Shown one piece after another: positions 1 to 14,910 of a DNA stretch of 64,000 nucleotides; position 1 is the stretch's first letter; each line of letters starts with the position of its first letter. A program made the translations under genes and the position numbers. The stretch comes from Allacma fusca (taxonomy: Eukaryota > Arthropoda > Collembola > Symphypleona > Sminthuridae), in the NCBI GenBank assembly GCA_947179485.1, contig OX359249.1, forward strand, positions 42,828,250 through 42,892,249. The letters run 5' to 3'. The notes under the pieces were generated by a model. That model had not been told where the DNA came from. It ran no database searches and was given only the letters and a program-made list of their open reading frames with translations.

Positions 1-1006
1 AGCGGGTATGAATTATGACCCATTGTGTGTTACTCATCTCAATTTGAGACGAAACCACGTTTAAAGTTGGCTTATATTTTCCCCAATTATAAGCTCGATA
101 GAAAATAACGAAATTCAGGATTCCGTCTGATAAGATAAAAGAAGTACTGGTTCTGTATTATAGCAATGGTGTCTGATATGAAGCCCTTGATTCTGAGATT
201 GATTCAATTGTCCTTACCTGTTTCCTCCTGAGTAGACTCAAATACCAGTTCAAAAGTGAAATCCACAATGAACAAAAGCAAGTTTTACTAAAATTGTGGT
301 AGCTAATAATAATAATGAGATTGGAATAGAGGGAACCAGTAATTGGTGTAAAAAGCATAGTGACCACGGAAAGAAAAGCTAGTATTTTAGCGACTGACTC
401 AAGAACAAAAATTATCGTGAACTATGCACGTATGTATCTATGTATCTTCACATACCTTGCTTTTACATATTTACTTCCCCTCATTACCCCATGAAATACG
501 TACTCTGACGTAGGACAAAAGACTTGCATGCATAGATACTCCTATCCTCAATATAATTTTTTTTCCCCTTGTGGCCCTCCGTCTGCATGTGCTTTTAAAG
601 ATCTACGCATGATGTTTGACAAATATATACTTATAGTCTCAGCCCGCTCCCCCCAAATCCCATAAGTACATAGCAGTAGTCAAAGTGCAGCGCCGAGACT
701 GAAGAGAACAGATAATGCACGACAAAGCGAAAGTGGACAGACCAGCTAAAGAGAAGAAAAGGATATGAGAGAAACCAGATTTGTGTTTTTGTTGTTTTTC
801 TGACCACAATCTTCAATGTATGTAGAGACTCTCAAGTCTCATATATATCTGATTTTGCTTGACCCGCCAGACACCTTTTAAATTTGAATTGTTCTCTGGT
901 TTTGTGAGTAGCTTCAAGAGTGAACAACGGCCGGGCTTAAAATTTGATGACTGTAAATCCCTAATTTTTCCAGTTATTGAACGGTAGTAACATCTTCAAC
1001 TATTTA

Positions 1007-1035
1007 TTTCCCCTCCCCTCCCCCCTTCTCCCTCC
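1007..1035 (+). repeat. Polypyrimidine tract with G-quadruplex motif on the minus strand
   Basis: An uninterrupted 29-base pyrimidine run. Read on the minus strand it has four G-runs (GGG, GGGGGG, GGGG, GGGG) separated by AGAA, A and A, which satisfies the usual G3+N1-7 quadruplex pattern. Confidence 0.75.
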
Positions 1036-1724
1036 AAATCATGTGCATAAGCTACGGAGTTGGCACTCTCTTTCTTCTCTATCACTTGACGTTTCTGCAG
1101 AAGCGCCCTTAATTGGTTTTCTAGTTTAAGTTCTCCCAGCCGTTTTCTTTTATACATGCACGGTCTTTTATTATACTGAGCGGAGTAAAGTTTTACGAGC
1201 TGTGAATATTACACGATCCTGTATCAATACTTCTCCACACGATTCATTGGCAACTGGTCAATTTTTTCTTAATCATAGCCATGCATATACCCTTTATATT
1301 AAAGGGGCTTGCTCACACACACACAGGAGAGTGGCTACAAACTTGATAGAGCAAATAAATGCCTTAGGTCATTGACATGATTGTGTTATTGTTCAAGTAA
1401 TCATTTTCGATAAGTTCCTGCAAATATGCACTCAATTTTCGTCGTTTCTTAAAATAATTATTTTCCCATGCCTTTTCTTCTTCCTTGCCTTCTCACAGTC
1501 ATGGGAGTACATATGATCGGAGGCGGGATCAATTTGTGGACGCAGAGCGTAAAACCATACTGAACAGTGTTTGAGATATATATCCAAGGAACCTTTAAAT
1601 AAATATGCTCCATAAGTTTACAAATACAGAGGGAAGATCCTCGAAGGGAAGTGTACACTCGGATAGCTTTCCAGACCTCCATTCCTGCATAGGCTGTTAT
1701 TCTATTATGTGTATCTAATTATAT

Positions 1725-1744
1725 GTACGTACGTACGTACGTAT
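1725..1744. repeat. (GTAC)5 tetranucleotide repeat
   Basis: Nearly five units of GTAC, followed by a looser tatctatgtatgtaag. The unit is self-complementary, so the run can form a hairpin. Confidence 0.9.
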
Positions 1745-2490
1745 CTATGTATGTAAGAGTGCCCGAGTGCCTATCACAATCCCTTGACATCTTAAACAAC
1801 AACCTGACTCCTTTAACTCTGACATAGGGAAGGATAATAACTTTGTATGGTAACAATCCTGAAAGTAAGTGAGCGTGAAGAGGGCTCTTGAACTGGCTGG
1901 CTTGACTCTAAATGTAAGAAAATGTCATTTTAAAATTAAGTGGTAAGGAGTCCCTATGGGAAGGGAGCACTTCTGACGGCTTAGAAATCTGAATGAGGAA
2001 AAGGGGTTTTACACAAATGGTTATACTAACGATATAATGATAATAATTTCAAGTCCGGTAGTAATAATCATATGGATTCGTAATAATGAACTAGGTGTGT
2101 AATTAAATACAAGTTGACTTTCTGGTTACAGTGGCATAACAAAGCGAGGCTGGGATTTGCCCTGTCTAAATGCAGGGAAGGTATTCCTTTGATGATGAAA
2201 GCTCTTTTTTTTGTATAAAAACTTAAACTGTTAAATTTTAAACAAACCTTTTAACAGGGGAACTTTGCAAATTAAGGCACTCTCAACGACTCTGTGCCTA
2301 GACTTGTATATGTAGTTATCCTAGTATAGGGGGATTATATGACCGTAAGTTATATAGCTTTTATACACTCGTATCATTTCAATAATTACACTACTAATCG
2401 TACGTCTTGGTTATGCTACATAACGTAGGGGCGTTTAAATAATTTCGTGGAATGGTCGGTATGAAATATTGGAAGTCAGTGAGAAGGACC

Positions 2491-2563
2491 TGTGTGTGTG
2501 TAAAACAGTAGTCACAGTGTTGTTTGGACTCGTGAGTTTGAATAGACATGTGTGTGTGTGTGT
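2491..2563 (+). repeat. Two short (GT)n runs
   Basis: A tgtgtgtgtg run near 2491-2500 and a second of about 15 bases ending near 2563. Confidence 0.85.
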
Positions 2564-5314
2564 GACTAGGAGTATAGACCCATACCAAGACTGATTTTTC
2601 TAAAGTTTGTAGAGGTATGTATGTATTTTATGGAGTAAGTAAGGGAGCCTCATCATCAGGTCATTGGGAGTCAAGTGAAACTGAAATTCTCTCTCACTCA
2701 CTCTTAACGCTTTTAAAGCGTAAACTCGTCTAACTTCACTCTTTTTAAGGCCAGTTATTACTTACTCTCTTCTGTAGGTTAGTCGTCAGAGAGGAAAAAA
2801 TCTCAACCTTATATAAAATAAATCTTTTGCATTCCCTCACTATCACACATCACACAGTATGCCAGAAACGCACACATGCACACAGACCCTGCTGTATAGT
2901 TGAGGTATGTACGCACATGTAATCTGAACTGTGAGCAACAGGAGTGTAAACTACATAATTAAATACTTGTAACTACACAACATATAAAACCAGCATGCTC
3001 TCTCAAAGGTTCACTGCAGATACTTAACCAGCCGGTGTAACAATATAAATGCCAACATATTTAAACGCAATGAACTCTTCATTTTCATTTTGCAAAGATC
3101 TTTTCTGCAAAAGTTCTGTAAATCGCTTTTCTCTTCTTGGTTTATGTACTCTCATTGTCAGTGATAGTAAAAGTTACAGTGCAACTTATCGTTCTCGCCT
3201 ATCTGTAGTTGTACAAATGCAAGGCATATATATAAGTATAACAGTGGAGGTACCTACGTCTCACAGAGGCACACTGACAGTTTGATACTGTTATTGTTAC
3301 ATAGGGAAACAACTCCAGCACAATAACAAAAGGGGAATGAATAGTAAGTGGAGAGACACCACAAAATACAGGCTTTTCAAAAGCAGTCTACTAGGTTCGA
3401 TGAGGAAAGATTGGAGCTGAGAATGAGAAGCAATTTTACATTTTAATCTATAAACTTGTTAATCTCTTATGATTGATCTTATTACTAAGATTATATTGTT
3501 TTTAGCATTGGATCATTATCTGTAACAAAATATTTCGTTGAGTTAACAACGCGGTTCAACAACATTCAATTAATTATCGACATAGTCATTAAAAGTTATA
3601 ACGCAATGTGGCACTCTATAACCTGAGCCTTTTATTGCTCGTCATTTTATGATTAAGTTTTTTCCCCCTCCTGGAAGCAACTTGAGCACCACTGCACTTC
3701 CAGCAGTCATCTTGTCAAGAACAATCATTTCTTCAATCCTCCTTCACCCATGGATCTGTGTGGCCTCAGGTTTGTACCAATACAAGGGTAATTACCTATC
3801 AGGCTGGACCTGACGCAATACATTCCCGCCGCTTGAGTTGAGACCACCAATATTTTTTTTGTAGTACAACTGGAGATAAATTTTGTTCCGTTACAAAATA
3901 TTTTATTTGAATTTGTAACAGCTAGTTATCAAATCTTGGGATGTAAAGATCCAATTACAAAATATGTGCATCGTTGATAGTTGTAGGTGGTTTTTCCATA
4001 CATTTTTATCTCACTAATCATAAGCTTTATGTGTTTCCGAATGTCAGAGGCTAAATTAGGTGTAACACATTACAGAAATATATCACGAGCATATTCCTAT
4101 ATGCTCGGGCACGTTTTGTTCTCATGGGGACATTTTGGATGATAAATTCAAACTGAACTTCCGTCCTAGTGCATATATACATATAGAACTACTTGCTAAT
4201 TCATGAATTGAGTGTGCTCGAGCGACCACAATATTCCTGCACATTTTTTTTCCTTTCCTCCAAAACAGATTACATTGGTTTTGCCTCAGTAAGGCTCTCA
4301 ACATTCGTGTGTGAGTATTGTAGCAGCACGCGATGCACATATGTCATAATTAGACAAGAGCTGGATTGGCTCGCTTCATTGTTAAACAACGAAGCTGTGC
4401 TATAATCCTGTGTGGCATTTCTTGAATATTGTACAGTAGTGTATGCTTTGACGGAAAGCACACATGTGTGGAGCTACTACACTGTCAGTAATTTTTATGT
4501 ACATACGTGTAGCGGGGTTCGCTAAAAGAAAGCGTACAAAGGGAAGATTATGATCTTGTCACTTGCGTACATATTACATATTCACATCAGTCAATAAAAT
4601 TGCAGTAGCCTGCAAAAAGGAAGAAATTGCTACAAAACTGCAATTTTGTATGCGTTTCTATCAGGCGATCATAAAAGTGAAAGGGTTATTTCCGGTCAGA
4701 GATTTTCACATCAGAATTGGGGAACCGACGATGTCATTGTATCGTCTTCTTGCATTCTTAAATATTCACTGTTCTCACCTCCCGATACTACGTAAACTCG
4801 TTCTCTATAATATCTATATCTACTCGTTCATAATAAAAGATTACAAACAAAATGTTTTAAGAGTCTTAAATTGGGACTCTGCATCCGTCTGTATTTTTCC
4901 TAGACACTCTCAAAACTGTCACAGTTATTTTTAGTCTTTCAACTTCAATATCCCAGCAAGTTGGAAAATTCATTCGGGTTCATTCATTTCTTTAACGATG
5001 AGGGAATTTTTAAATTTTGACTATAAAACCGTTTTTGACAGTAGATTTAAGCCAAGAGGACAAGTGCGGTTGTGTACTATGGAATAACTACTATGAATTA
5101 TCCTCATACACAATGACACAATTACCCAGAAGATTCTAAAACATGCAAGCATTTCTCTCATGTATGTATACTGCTCCAAAGTTGTCAATTTTTAAAAAAA
5201 GTTTTCCTGAGGAAGCTACTCTTCCTCTCCAGTGTAATTGTTTCACAAGTTTTTCACTAAAGAACATGTACGGTTGCATTTCACATTGATCCGTGAAGAA
5301 ATTTTCCGACCGTC

Positions 5315-5336
5315 ATGATGTGCAAAGGCACATCAT
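5315..5336. repeat. Perfect 9-bp hairpin
   Basis: atgatgtgc and gcacatcat pair perfectly across a 4-nt loop (aaag). No adjacent gene explains it. Confidence 0.7.
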
Positions 5337-8300
5337 ACAATTTTGAGAAAGAAAATTATCCCTATTCATGGAATTTCCTTGCATAAACATGAAGGTTTTT
5401 TTCCTTTTGTACTCATACAGTAATTCTCCAAACGCACCTCGTAGGATGAAATGGTTCATAACTTGGATGATCTGTACTTGTACTTGTATTAATAACTAAT
5501 GACAGTAAATTTCCCCCATTGAGACTCCAACGTGACCAATATATTCTCAACTGACACTACCAAATTGATAATAATTATTCAATTTGAACCTCAATCCACC
5601 ATTTATTTGTACAATTGGTAGGAATAAAGCCAGCTATTGAAACGTGCATTGTTACTGACTAACCGAGTGCTAACCGCATTATTGACTCTATTTTTATGCG
5701 AAAAAACATACCAAATTCATCACTCACTCAAATCATTGTATTCCTCCTCTCTTTACTTTCAATTAGCTCACAGGGCTTGAAGGAACATTACCAGTAATTT
5801 ACAATAATTTCAGAAGGATTGAGTTGAAGTGGAATTTTTACGGGGTAAATTGTGGTGGGAAATTATTGTGATAAAGTATCCACTCGTTAGAGATTAATTT
5901 CCAAAGAGAGGCTGCACATAAATATAGCTGTGAGCATTAACATATTTAGCTATTAACATAATTACACTTGAAAGCATTGGATTTTGTCGTCCGGAACTTT
6001 CCGTTTCCATGTGTCATGATATGTTGTCCTATGAGATGTATTATATTTGAAAATAATATTCAAGGGAAGCTAATTAGGAAGACGTACCTACGGAATTGAA
6101 TAAAATGTGCAAATAATTTTGTGGGATTTCATATTCAAAATAGTATATTGTACCATTTCAGAGGTAGTACGCCGAGCCTCAGTAGTTTGGAAGTGATTAA
6201 TGACGATGTAATTCCTGTGGAAAATATTTTGGAGGGAATATGAACAAAAATGCAAGTTACATTGGTCATTGATTTAAAAAGTCATGACAGAATGAAGAGA
6301 AACCATTAGCAGTAGATTAACCGTTTAAAGACACAATGAAGGAGCGCCTAATTATCCAATTTACTTTCATACATGTTTATGGCTCCGATCGTACGTGTGG
6401 CTGTTAATAAACTTACAATTAGCCTCTCTCATATACAGGAGTTTGAATGGGAATGACTACAACTTGAACATGAAGTTTGGACAGTTGTTGGCAACACATT
6501 AAATCCCTACTTTTGAACTTAATGTGGCCAGTTTTGTTTGCATTTATATTGTTATTCCAACTATCTCCATATGAATAATGGTGGAGTGTTTCTGTGCTAA
6601 AAGCATGAGCGTGAACGTCAAGTATGTACGTCCAGCCTGAGCATAGGGGACTTATGTAGTAAAATGGGTCTGAAAACTCTCTATTTGTTCGTGTAAGGCA
6701 GGGTGTATGTCGTGTGTAACATAGTGAGTAAATGGTGTGCAATTGCCTCCGTAAAGCAAGTGCAACGTTTTTACTGGGTTTGTCTACATAACTATAATTT
6801 GGTATGAATATCCGGTCGTTGAACTTAACCAACTTTAACACTTTGGTTTCCTCCACTCTGATATACTCTACTCGCGCTCTGTATCCCCTCTGTCTGTAGA
6901 TACTTAGTGAGTACACAGATTCCAATGTTATTATTACATGTTAACTTGTTTGAATGCTGTCTCTCTGATACTACATAGATACTTGTCAATTAGATACGAC
7001 CAATCATGTGCACCACTCTATATGAATTTCATTTAGCTGTGGTTTCCCATTCTGTATTCGTGACAGACCTATATATATGTATGGGCAGAAATTACATGAA
7101 GACATGTACAGGCTCTACTGATCGTTTTCTTACCAGTCAGCCATGCAATGATCATGGTTTTTCCTCAAATCACACCTCCATTCAAGTACATACACAAAAC
7201 AAGATTTTTTTCCCCAGTCCTCTCTCTCCTAAGTGGGAGCATTAATTCGACTGTGGGCCCAACATCTACACTGTGACAAAATAGTTATTCCAGTGGATTA
7301 TTGTAATTGGTTCCAGTAGGAGCAGTCACGTGAAATTAATTACATGCCACCTTCTGTACTCTACCTGGCCACACATGGACGGGAAAAATGTATGAGTGCA
7401 TTCTTATAATTATTTGAAGCCCACAATTTACTAAGCGATGAGATCGCCCCTCTCCGTTATACCTGAAAATGTGGTTTAGTTATGTGGAGAGCATTCCATA
7501 CAGTTAATGGATCTTGAGGGTCAATCAGAACGCTTTTGGAACTAACCTTGTGTGATGAGAGCCCCAGCCACGAATGAGAGCTGGAATACCTTATATGACT
7601 CCGTGGTTTTGATCTGTTTTTTTTATTACTGATTGAACAACTTATAATTAACTCCCAGGGAGAGTCAACACCAAAATTGCAATAATCAAGTGCATATGCA
7701 TACTCCAGTATGTTCCACAAATGAGTTGCAAATGCCTCTCAGGGAAACAAACAGAACCGGAAGGGAATTTTGAAATCAACTAATCTCATATGAAGAGTGA
7801 TAAATCAAAGGGGATGAGGAACAAGGCTGGAAAGTAATGAGAAAAGAAGTCCCATAGTGACCAGAGCTGTAGGATGTGGTACACAAAAACCTACCATTCT
7901 CACCTCCAGTTCTAGTGCAGTGAGCTGAATTCATTCCCCTTACAAGTGAAACTCCACTACCACTGAAAAAGTTAGTTCCGTCATTCTTTGATGCTATAAC
8001 ACTTTCCTCAAATTTTCTATCAAGCTATGAGAACAAGTTCCGAAGCTAATTTAGTTGCTCACAAAGCAAAATTAGAAGTCAATAAATATTGGTTAAACAT
8101 CCTTCCGGGTGATGGTGGCCGGACAAAAGGGTTTAAATAAACCAGTGTCCGCGAGGCTTGTCCCTGTAGGTATTGGCTACTGGATATAATTCCTTTAATG
8201 TAATTGCATGACCCTGTGTCCTACTGGAGTGGTTCCCCGGAATGCCATACACACGAGCACCCACAAGTAAATAGACATAAATGCAAGTAGGTTTGGTCAC

Positions 8301-11300
8301 TCATTGTCAGAAAAAAGGAGAGCTGTGCCGTAAATACCGCTTGTGTAATTCGATGGATATGTATTATCGTTAATATCTGTAACGGGTGTGAGATACATGT
8401 ATGTAGCTCGTGGCGAAAGGAGATATGGGGCTTATAAGTTTGATTGTAGGGCAAAAACAAACTTTCGAGGGGAGTGAATGCAGCTAAAATTCTCTATAGA
8501 AATTTGCATTTTAGTGTAGTGAGAGAACCGTTGGGAAACTTCTTGGGCCTCCCTGTTATAGCTGTGAGGCTTACCTAGAGATGAGTGGGGATGATGTCAT
8601 GGAAGACAAGCACTGTTGCATTTACTGCAACTTGCACGACTCTTCCTGGATAAAATTCTGTGAAGTTTAAATGCAAAAGTACATGTGTAGTGGATGCTTC
8701 AGTGTGATGACATTGATTTTCATTTTAAAAGTTCACATATGATACGGTTGTCCTAGGCTGGGCAGGCGTTGTGCATATCTGACACGAGGAGTATTCATGC
8801 TGAAGTATACTTTGTCCTACCATTATTGAAGCCCATCTACACCACATTGGTCACATATTTTTACCCGTATATGATCGTAGGCACAACCCATGGAAATACG
8901 TTACAGGGACATATAGGACTACATATATGTACGGAATTATTACAGGGTCTGTACTACTACTGTGATACAGAGTGATTTTTGATGAATCACATCCCATATG
9001 CGAAACCTTGTTCAGTTTCTGTGAGATTATAACGTAGTAGACAGGCACTTTGCTGCCTACAATTTACACCTCAGCAATGACAATCTAACCTGCACAGCAT
9101 CTCTCAACGTTATGATAGTACCCATAAATTATACCCAAATAAGCAATGGAGTGAGGTTGATACCATGTGGCATATGCACATAGGCGTGAACGTTGGGTAG
9201 GTGTAGGTATATAATAAAAATATAACAACTTGAATTATTTATGCAATTACAATGTATCTCAAGTATTCACGTTATCCTTGGGTTTGCCGATTCATTACCA
9301 ATTTCATGAACACTGCTCAAGTTCATTACAGCAGAAATAAGTTCGATTGAAAACGCACCCTCTTAACGAGAGAGGGAAAAAATCTCGATCGTTGTTGACG
9401 GAAATTATTATCCCTTACCCAGCCCCTTCATGTAGGAGCTGGAGAATCTGTTTGAAAAGCCCGTCAACTCTTCTCTAATTTTAAAATGACATGTGTAGCA
9501 AATATGCAACAGGTGTTTTACACTTCATCGGCTACAACATCCATGGACTAACTTTCTGCTAGTTCCCACAAAATGGCAGCTTCGGTTTTCCTGTCCTCTG
9601 AAACGGTATGGTTTTAGTGACTGCAAAGCTTAAAATAGCTACTTTGAACATGGTACTCAAACTAGTACGGCTACTATGTACATACTAAAGTAGCAGTTAT
9701 TTTTAAATAGCATTACACTGTTACTTTTACACTCAAACTCCGTAGAGCATAGGATACAAAAAAAAATAGACGCTTCAAATGATACAAATCTATTAGGTTA
9801 GTGGTAAAATCTTACAGGAATGGAAAGTAGTATCAAGTCTAAAATTATGATTTGATTTCAAAAAAATTTAAATGATATGTTGATAGTCTATTCGTGGAGC
9901 GGAGTGTACGATGCTGGCTCTTATGCACTTGCTATAAATTATGAACCATGTGAGTGGACCCCTCTACGAAAGAAAAGTTATGAGCATTGATAATCGTGAT
10001 GAAAACAAATCCTTCGATTGGCTTTGACCTTAACGTCGAGCGACAATAACCATCTATGGGTTTGATTTCATGAGAACCCATTCACTTTGTATTTTTATTA
10101 CCAAGGTTTCTTCCTACACCTTATTAATATGAGAAACATACACGAGACATAAGACACAACTGCGCTCACACAGTTGGTTAAAAATTATTTTTAAATGTCA
10201 TCATCAGTGATAATTTGGGATATGCACCTCCTTCAATCAACTTTTGTGGCTCGGCTCAGTGCATACATACATATGGAACGACATTCATTTTTTAAAAACT
10301 TGAGCCTTACTCGTTTTGAAGATCAAAGTTGTTATGTAAGCAGGAGCGGATCCCTGTTCGTGCTGTGGATGCCATTTTGGTGAGTTATATTGGGAGGGAA
10401 TTTGGTGCTAGATTCCATGTAGGTAAGGAATTATGCAAAGTGTTATCTGTAATGTAATTGTTAAGAGTTGGAGTATTTCAGGTAAGTCACGACCAGTCCT
10501 GGAGATCACTGGATCTTGTGTAGTTCAAGCACGACACTTGTCAGGAAAGTGCACAAGTGCCCACATATTTATTCCAACAAGATTCTCAAGAAACTTTAAA
10601 TCACACAGTTACACATTGACCTCACATTCTGGTTGATGAGGAGCGAGTGGAAATGCATAGTTACAGAGTTGTGTGTGTCTCTCAGGCGTGTGTCACTTGA
10701 TCTTAATTATGCATAACACATCCCCGGGGTTTGAGCATGTAATTAGTGAAGACATTAAATGGCTAGTGTAAAGAAAAAAATATCTTATAATAGCTCCCTA
10801 AGATAATTAATACATGTATATACATATGACACAAGTACGTGGAGAATCTCCGCACTTATCATATTTCACACTTGTAAATACTCTCATTCTCTATGCAACT
10901 CAAGCCTTAAATACATTATCCTGCATAATCAATGCATAACGTTACTAAAATCTCAAACACTCGGGCTCTGTTTATATTTGTCAGATCCTTTATACCACAT
11001 TTACATTCTCGTTGACTGTCCCATACTTTATTTCCCTACTTTAAGCCCCATATATGTACATATGTAGAGTACGTATGCGCATACATAAGTCCATGTTGAT
11101 GGACACATGCATGGATGCTCATCGGGATGTTGGGATGCAAATGGGATGACTAGCAACCACAAAATCCCAATAGGACCATCCACCAATAAACAGGAGAGCC
11201 CCTTCATTATGATTTCCCGCCGGTTTAAAATAATCCCATGCTAATGCAAGTAAGTGGTAAATTAACTGGTAAATTAACCCGTACTTAGTCCGGTTTTACA

Positions 11301-11433
11301 TTTACAATGGAGGAGTAATTTCAGATTATGCAACAAGAGCAAGCTTAACGAAGGGGAATAATAACTAGTTATTACTAATTGTGATCACATTTGAAGAGCT
11401 TTGATTTTGCCCTTTTCTTTGAGTGCAGTCATA

Positions 11434-11481
11434 TATGCTAGCAACTTTGTATGCTAGCAACTTTGTATGCTAGCAACTTTG
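11434..11481 (+). repeat. Tandem repeat, three perfect 16-bp copies
   Basis: The unit tatgctagcaactttg occurs three times without a mismatch at 11434-11449, 11450-11465 and 11466-11481. The unit contains the palindrome gctagc. It is not a simple microsatellite. Confidence 0.95.
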
Positions 11482-14400
11482 AGCGCATACATGCAATTAA
11501 TGAGTCAAGGGATGGAATTTACAGGATTGGAGTTGTTGCATAGAAACAAATATCCTTGAAAGATTTTTCTTACCCCAAGAGTTAATATTAGGGATTACTA
11601 AATCAATCCTCTTAAGTTATTACATATCTATGTATATGTACACACTTGTCGTCCATATTGCATAACATCCATGTAAATCTCATCCGAAAACTCCTCCTAA
11701 AATTAAACTGAACAGACCGGGAAAGGATTTTTTAGTGTGGAAGCACGACTAAAGGGTTTTTACAAAAAAAAATCTCGTGGGTCAAAAAGTTGACGACTGA
11801 CAAGGAAGAGTCACTTGTTCAGCAGGAAAGAGGATATTTTATTTTTGGAAGTAATTTCTTATATTCTCTGGTTAACAAAGCATCTTCATATTATTTTAAT
11901 TCTTCCCCTACTTCAAAATGATTTTTATTTTTAACAAGTCTGATTTATTCAGAAAATCTACATTTACGATTCACGACTAGAATAATCCCTTCTCGTTTGC
12001 ATTCAATTCTTCAACAATTATGCGTTCATAAGCTCAAATACAAAATGTTTTTTTTTACAAATCAAGAATATATCAAAAGTTAGTAAACCCTTTCATGAAG
12101 GTACATGATTGTGAGTCTTAATATCCTGGTACTACAAAATCTAGATTTTGGTACCTTGTACTGAGAAAAAGGATTTTCCTTCTGATCGCTAGTTGTATGG
12201 TGCGGGGCATTGTTGAAAAATTCGAGACAGCTTTTATCCAAAGAAATAGAGACTATGGAGAGAAAATCGACTTCCGGTGTTCATGTAATGACGTCAGAAT
12301 GTTTTAATTTAATCTGAATTTTCAAAGGGAGTCTGTTGTTTTTGACGTAGCTACAATTAATTAGTCGATGAACCTTTGTAGATTCTCCGCTCTTAGTCAT
12401 GATACATCAGAAGACTAATAATTCCTTGAACAAGAATAAATATTTCAAAAGACATCACTTTAAAAGATATCATTATCCTTGTGGGTATTTATCACCTTTT
12501 AAAACTTTGAGGTTCGGTTTTTCCATCCTAATTAAATCTTTCACTTGCATTTCTCTGCCTATCACTTCTCACGTTACCGAGAGAAAGGAGACGTTGATTG
12601 CAACACATGTTCCCTTTGAGTTTCCTACTTATCCCATACTCCTACATATTTCAGGAAGTGGTTCTCCTACAGCTCGAGGAAAAATAACCCTTTTACATAA
12701 TAATGCTCAAAATTCATTTAAGTTTCGCAAAATCATCCACTGAGATTTCAATCAGGAGAAACCCTCGTGGACTGGGAACAAAATGAATTTGGGAATAATC
12801 GGAAATGAATAATGTCTGTTGCAACACGTTCCAAGGGCTTAGAGCATGGGATAAAAAGGAACCTTAGATGTGCAGGTGCATAGGGTGCAAAAACTCCCGA
12901 GCTCTTTAGTACTCTATCTGGAAATTAGAGGCGTGTTTAGTTTCTCAGTGCAAGGAAACCAATGGGATGTTATTTAAAATGTTCCGTGTTAATTTCAAAT
13001 TGAGTTCCCAACGAATAGAAAACAATCGAGGGACGTATTACAAGTCCTCATACAATGTACGGATTATCTTTGTCATATTATAAAAGCCTATGCCTCAATT
13101 TATTCCGGGAGAAGTTGGAGAAACCTAGTTAAGCTCCTCATCTTTTGCCGTAACTGTCTATTTACTTTCCCTTGTCGTATGTGCTTTTCGCTACTTTCTT
13201 TGGCCTCATGGACTCCGCTTTGGTAAAGTAGAGTTCATGCCGTTGATGGTTGAGAGCAAAGAGATTTTGAGTGCAGGAGAGGATTTCCAAGGGCTCAATC
13301 GATAAATAAACTTTCCCATGAAAGTTAGTATGATGAGCATTGGGCAAATACAAGTCGGGAACTGACTATGTGGAACTCAAAACTGCAAAAGGATGCACAT
13401 TCATTTAATAAGACTTTGCCAATAGGGTACCCCACTTGAAATCTTAGTAGGAAAAACATCACCCACACACCAAATGCAATAATTCTGTTGGCTGCAGCAT
13501 TGCCCAAGCATCAATAGGGAACGTGTATAAATAACATGATGAAGCCATTGACAAGGGGAGGGGATATCCGAGGGAATTTTGGATGTAAGAGCACACTATA
13601 TTCCCCTATATTTTACTCGGGCAAATTTCTTAGACTGCAGCTCATTAAATGACATCCAATTTTACCAATTTAATACCCACCCACCCCTTACACAGAGAAA
13701 AATCTTTCTGGCAATTCCCTTCCCTCCTGAGAAATCATTCAAGTTTAATTTTACATGTAGATACTCCAAACGGGAAGGCTCGACTCAGTAAGAAAAAACG
13801 TAGTTTTCGGATGCATTTATATCCGAAATTGCATACATATACATCGATGATATATACATGTATACATGATACTCTTATCGTAAGAACTATCGATTTGATG
13901 CTTGTGAATCATAGGGTGGATTCAACATTCAACAGATTGACAAAATGAAAACCATTTCATCATTTCAGTGACATTTCCTATTGCCAGCATGGCAGTGCGA
14001 TGCATAAGTCAACACGAAGGACAACGTCAGTTTGATCAAGTCAGGGTATACTACGGAACTCAATTTGTCTGTTCAAAACACCAACGTACTCTTGTTAAAT
14101 ATATGACAGAGGCTCCATGCCATTTGACTCTGTACTACTCTGCACTGAAGTGTACTGTAGAGCGCTGAAAATAAGTGGGGACAAGTGTAAAAGGCTGACT
14201 CCGCTCCTAACTCCTATTTCTAAGTAACGGCTCATTTCAGAAAAATATACTTGTATTTGTGTTCCTACCTCGAGCCTCGAGTCATATGGATTGGAAAAGT
14301 CAATGAGAGCATTTTAAAATTTCTTGCATAATTTTTTGTGACTCCTAAGATGTTATGCAACATTTTCCTTATTTCTCTTTTGTTGACACCATGGCAGATG

Positions 14401-14910
14401 TCATATATACGGAGGATAGGAGCGCACTTTCAATTTGTTTTTTTTTTCGCCTCAAGTGCGTGCAGCTAGGGTTTCGTCTTATCTTTCCCCTACTTCAGAT
14501 TCATGGCCATGCAGAATGCAGGCTGCACTCCCAGCAATAGCATCGGTAGAGAGGAAATCACTGCTATGGTTGCTCGTACTGCATGTACCACGGTCATATG
14601 TAAGTATAGATATGCATAATGCATATTACATTCACTCCTGCGGTCTAGCAATTTAACTCCATCCCTAGATGAAATAATACTAGTAGGAGAGTATATTACA
14701 TTAATAAATGTATTGGATGCTACGGAAACGATCAATACTCTGGGGTTTAGTTAGACAAGCGACCCTCTCAACCATGGAATTTAATGTGTCATTATTGCAC
14801 ATATGTACATACGTGAACTTCCTTCAAGTATGTACATAAGGCTCAGTAGGATCTTGTTCCAAAATGTATACTTTACTAATCTAATCGTGGCTCCATAATT
14901 CCGCCAAAAA

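Larger units (their letters stand above)
1..12000. other. Non-coding DNA, no gene found
   Basis: Apart from the repeats listed separately, I see only AT-rich unique-looking sequence. The longest open frames (168 residues at 6419-6925 minus, 123 residues at 4563-4934 plus) show no recognisable domain and are about as long as chance allows. No tRNA-like fold or rRNA segment was recognised. Confidence 0.6.

Noticed and set aside
3390-3405. ggttcga, possible tRNA box B
   Set aside because: No box A at the right distance and no cloverleaf can be drawn.
4563-4934. 123-residue open frame, plus strand
   Set aside because: No family resemblance and no splice or promoter context.
6419-6925. 168-residue open frame, minus strand, the longest in the window
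   Set aside because: No recognisable domain and irregular composition. Its length is close to the expected longest chance frame in 64 kb of two-strand DNA of this composition.
12399-12743. 114-residue open frame, plus strand
   Set aside because: Composition follows the local AT-rich DNA and no domain is recognisable.
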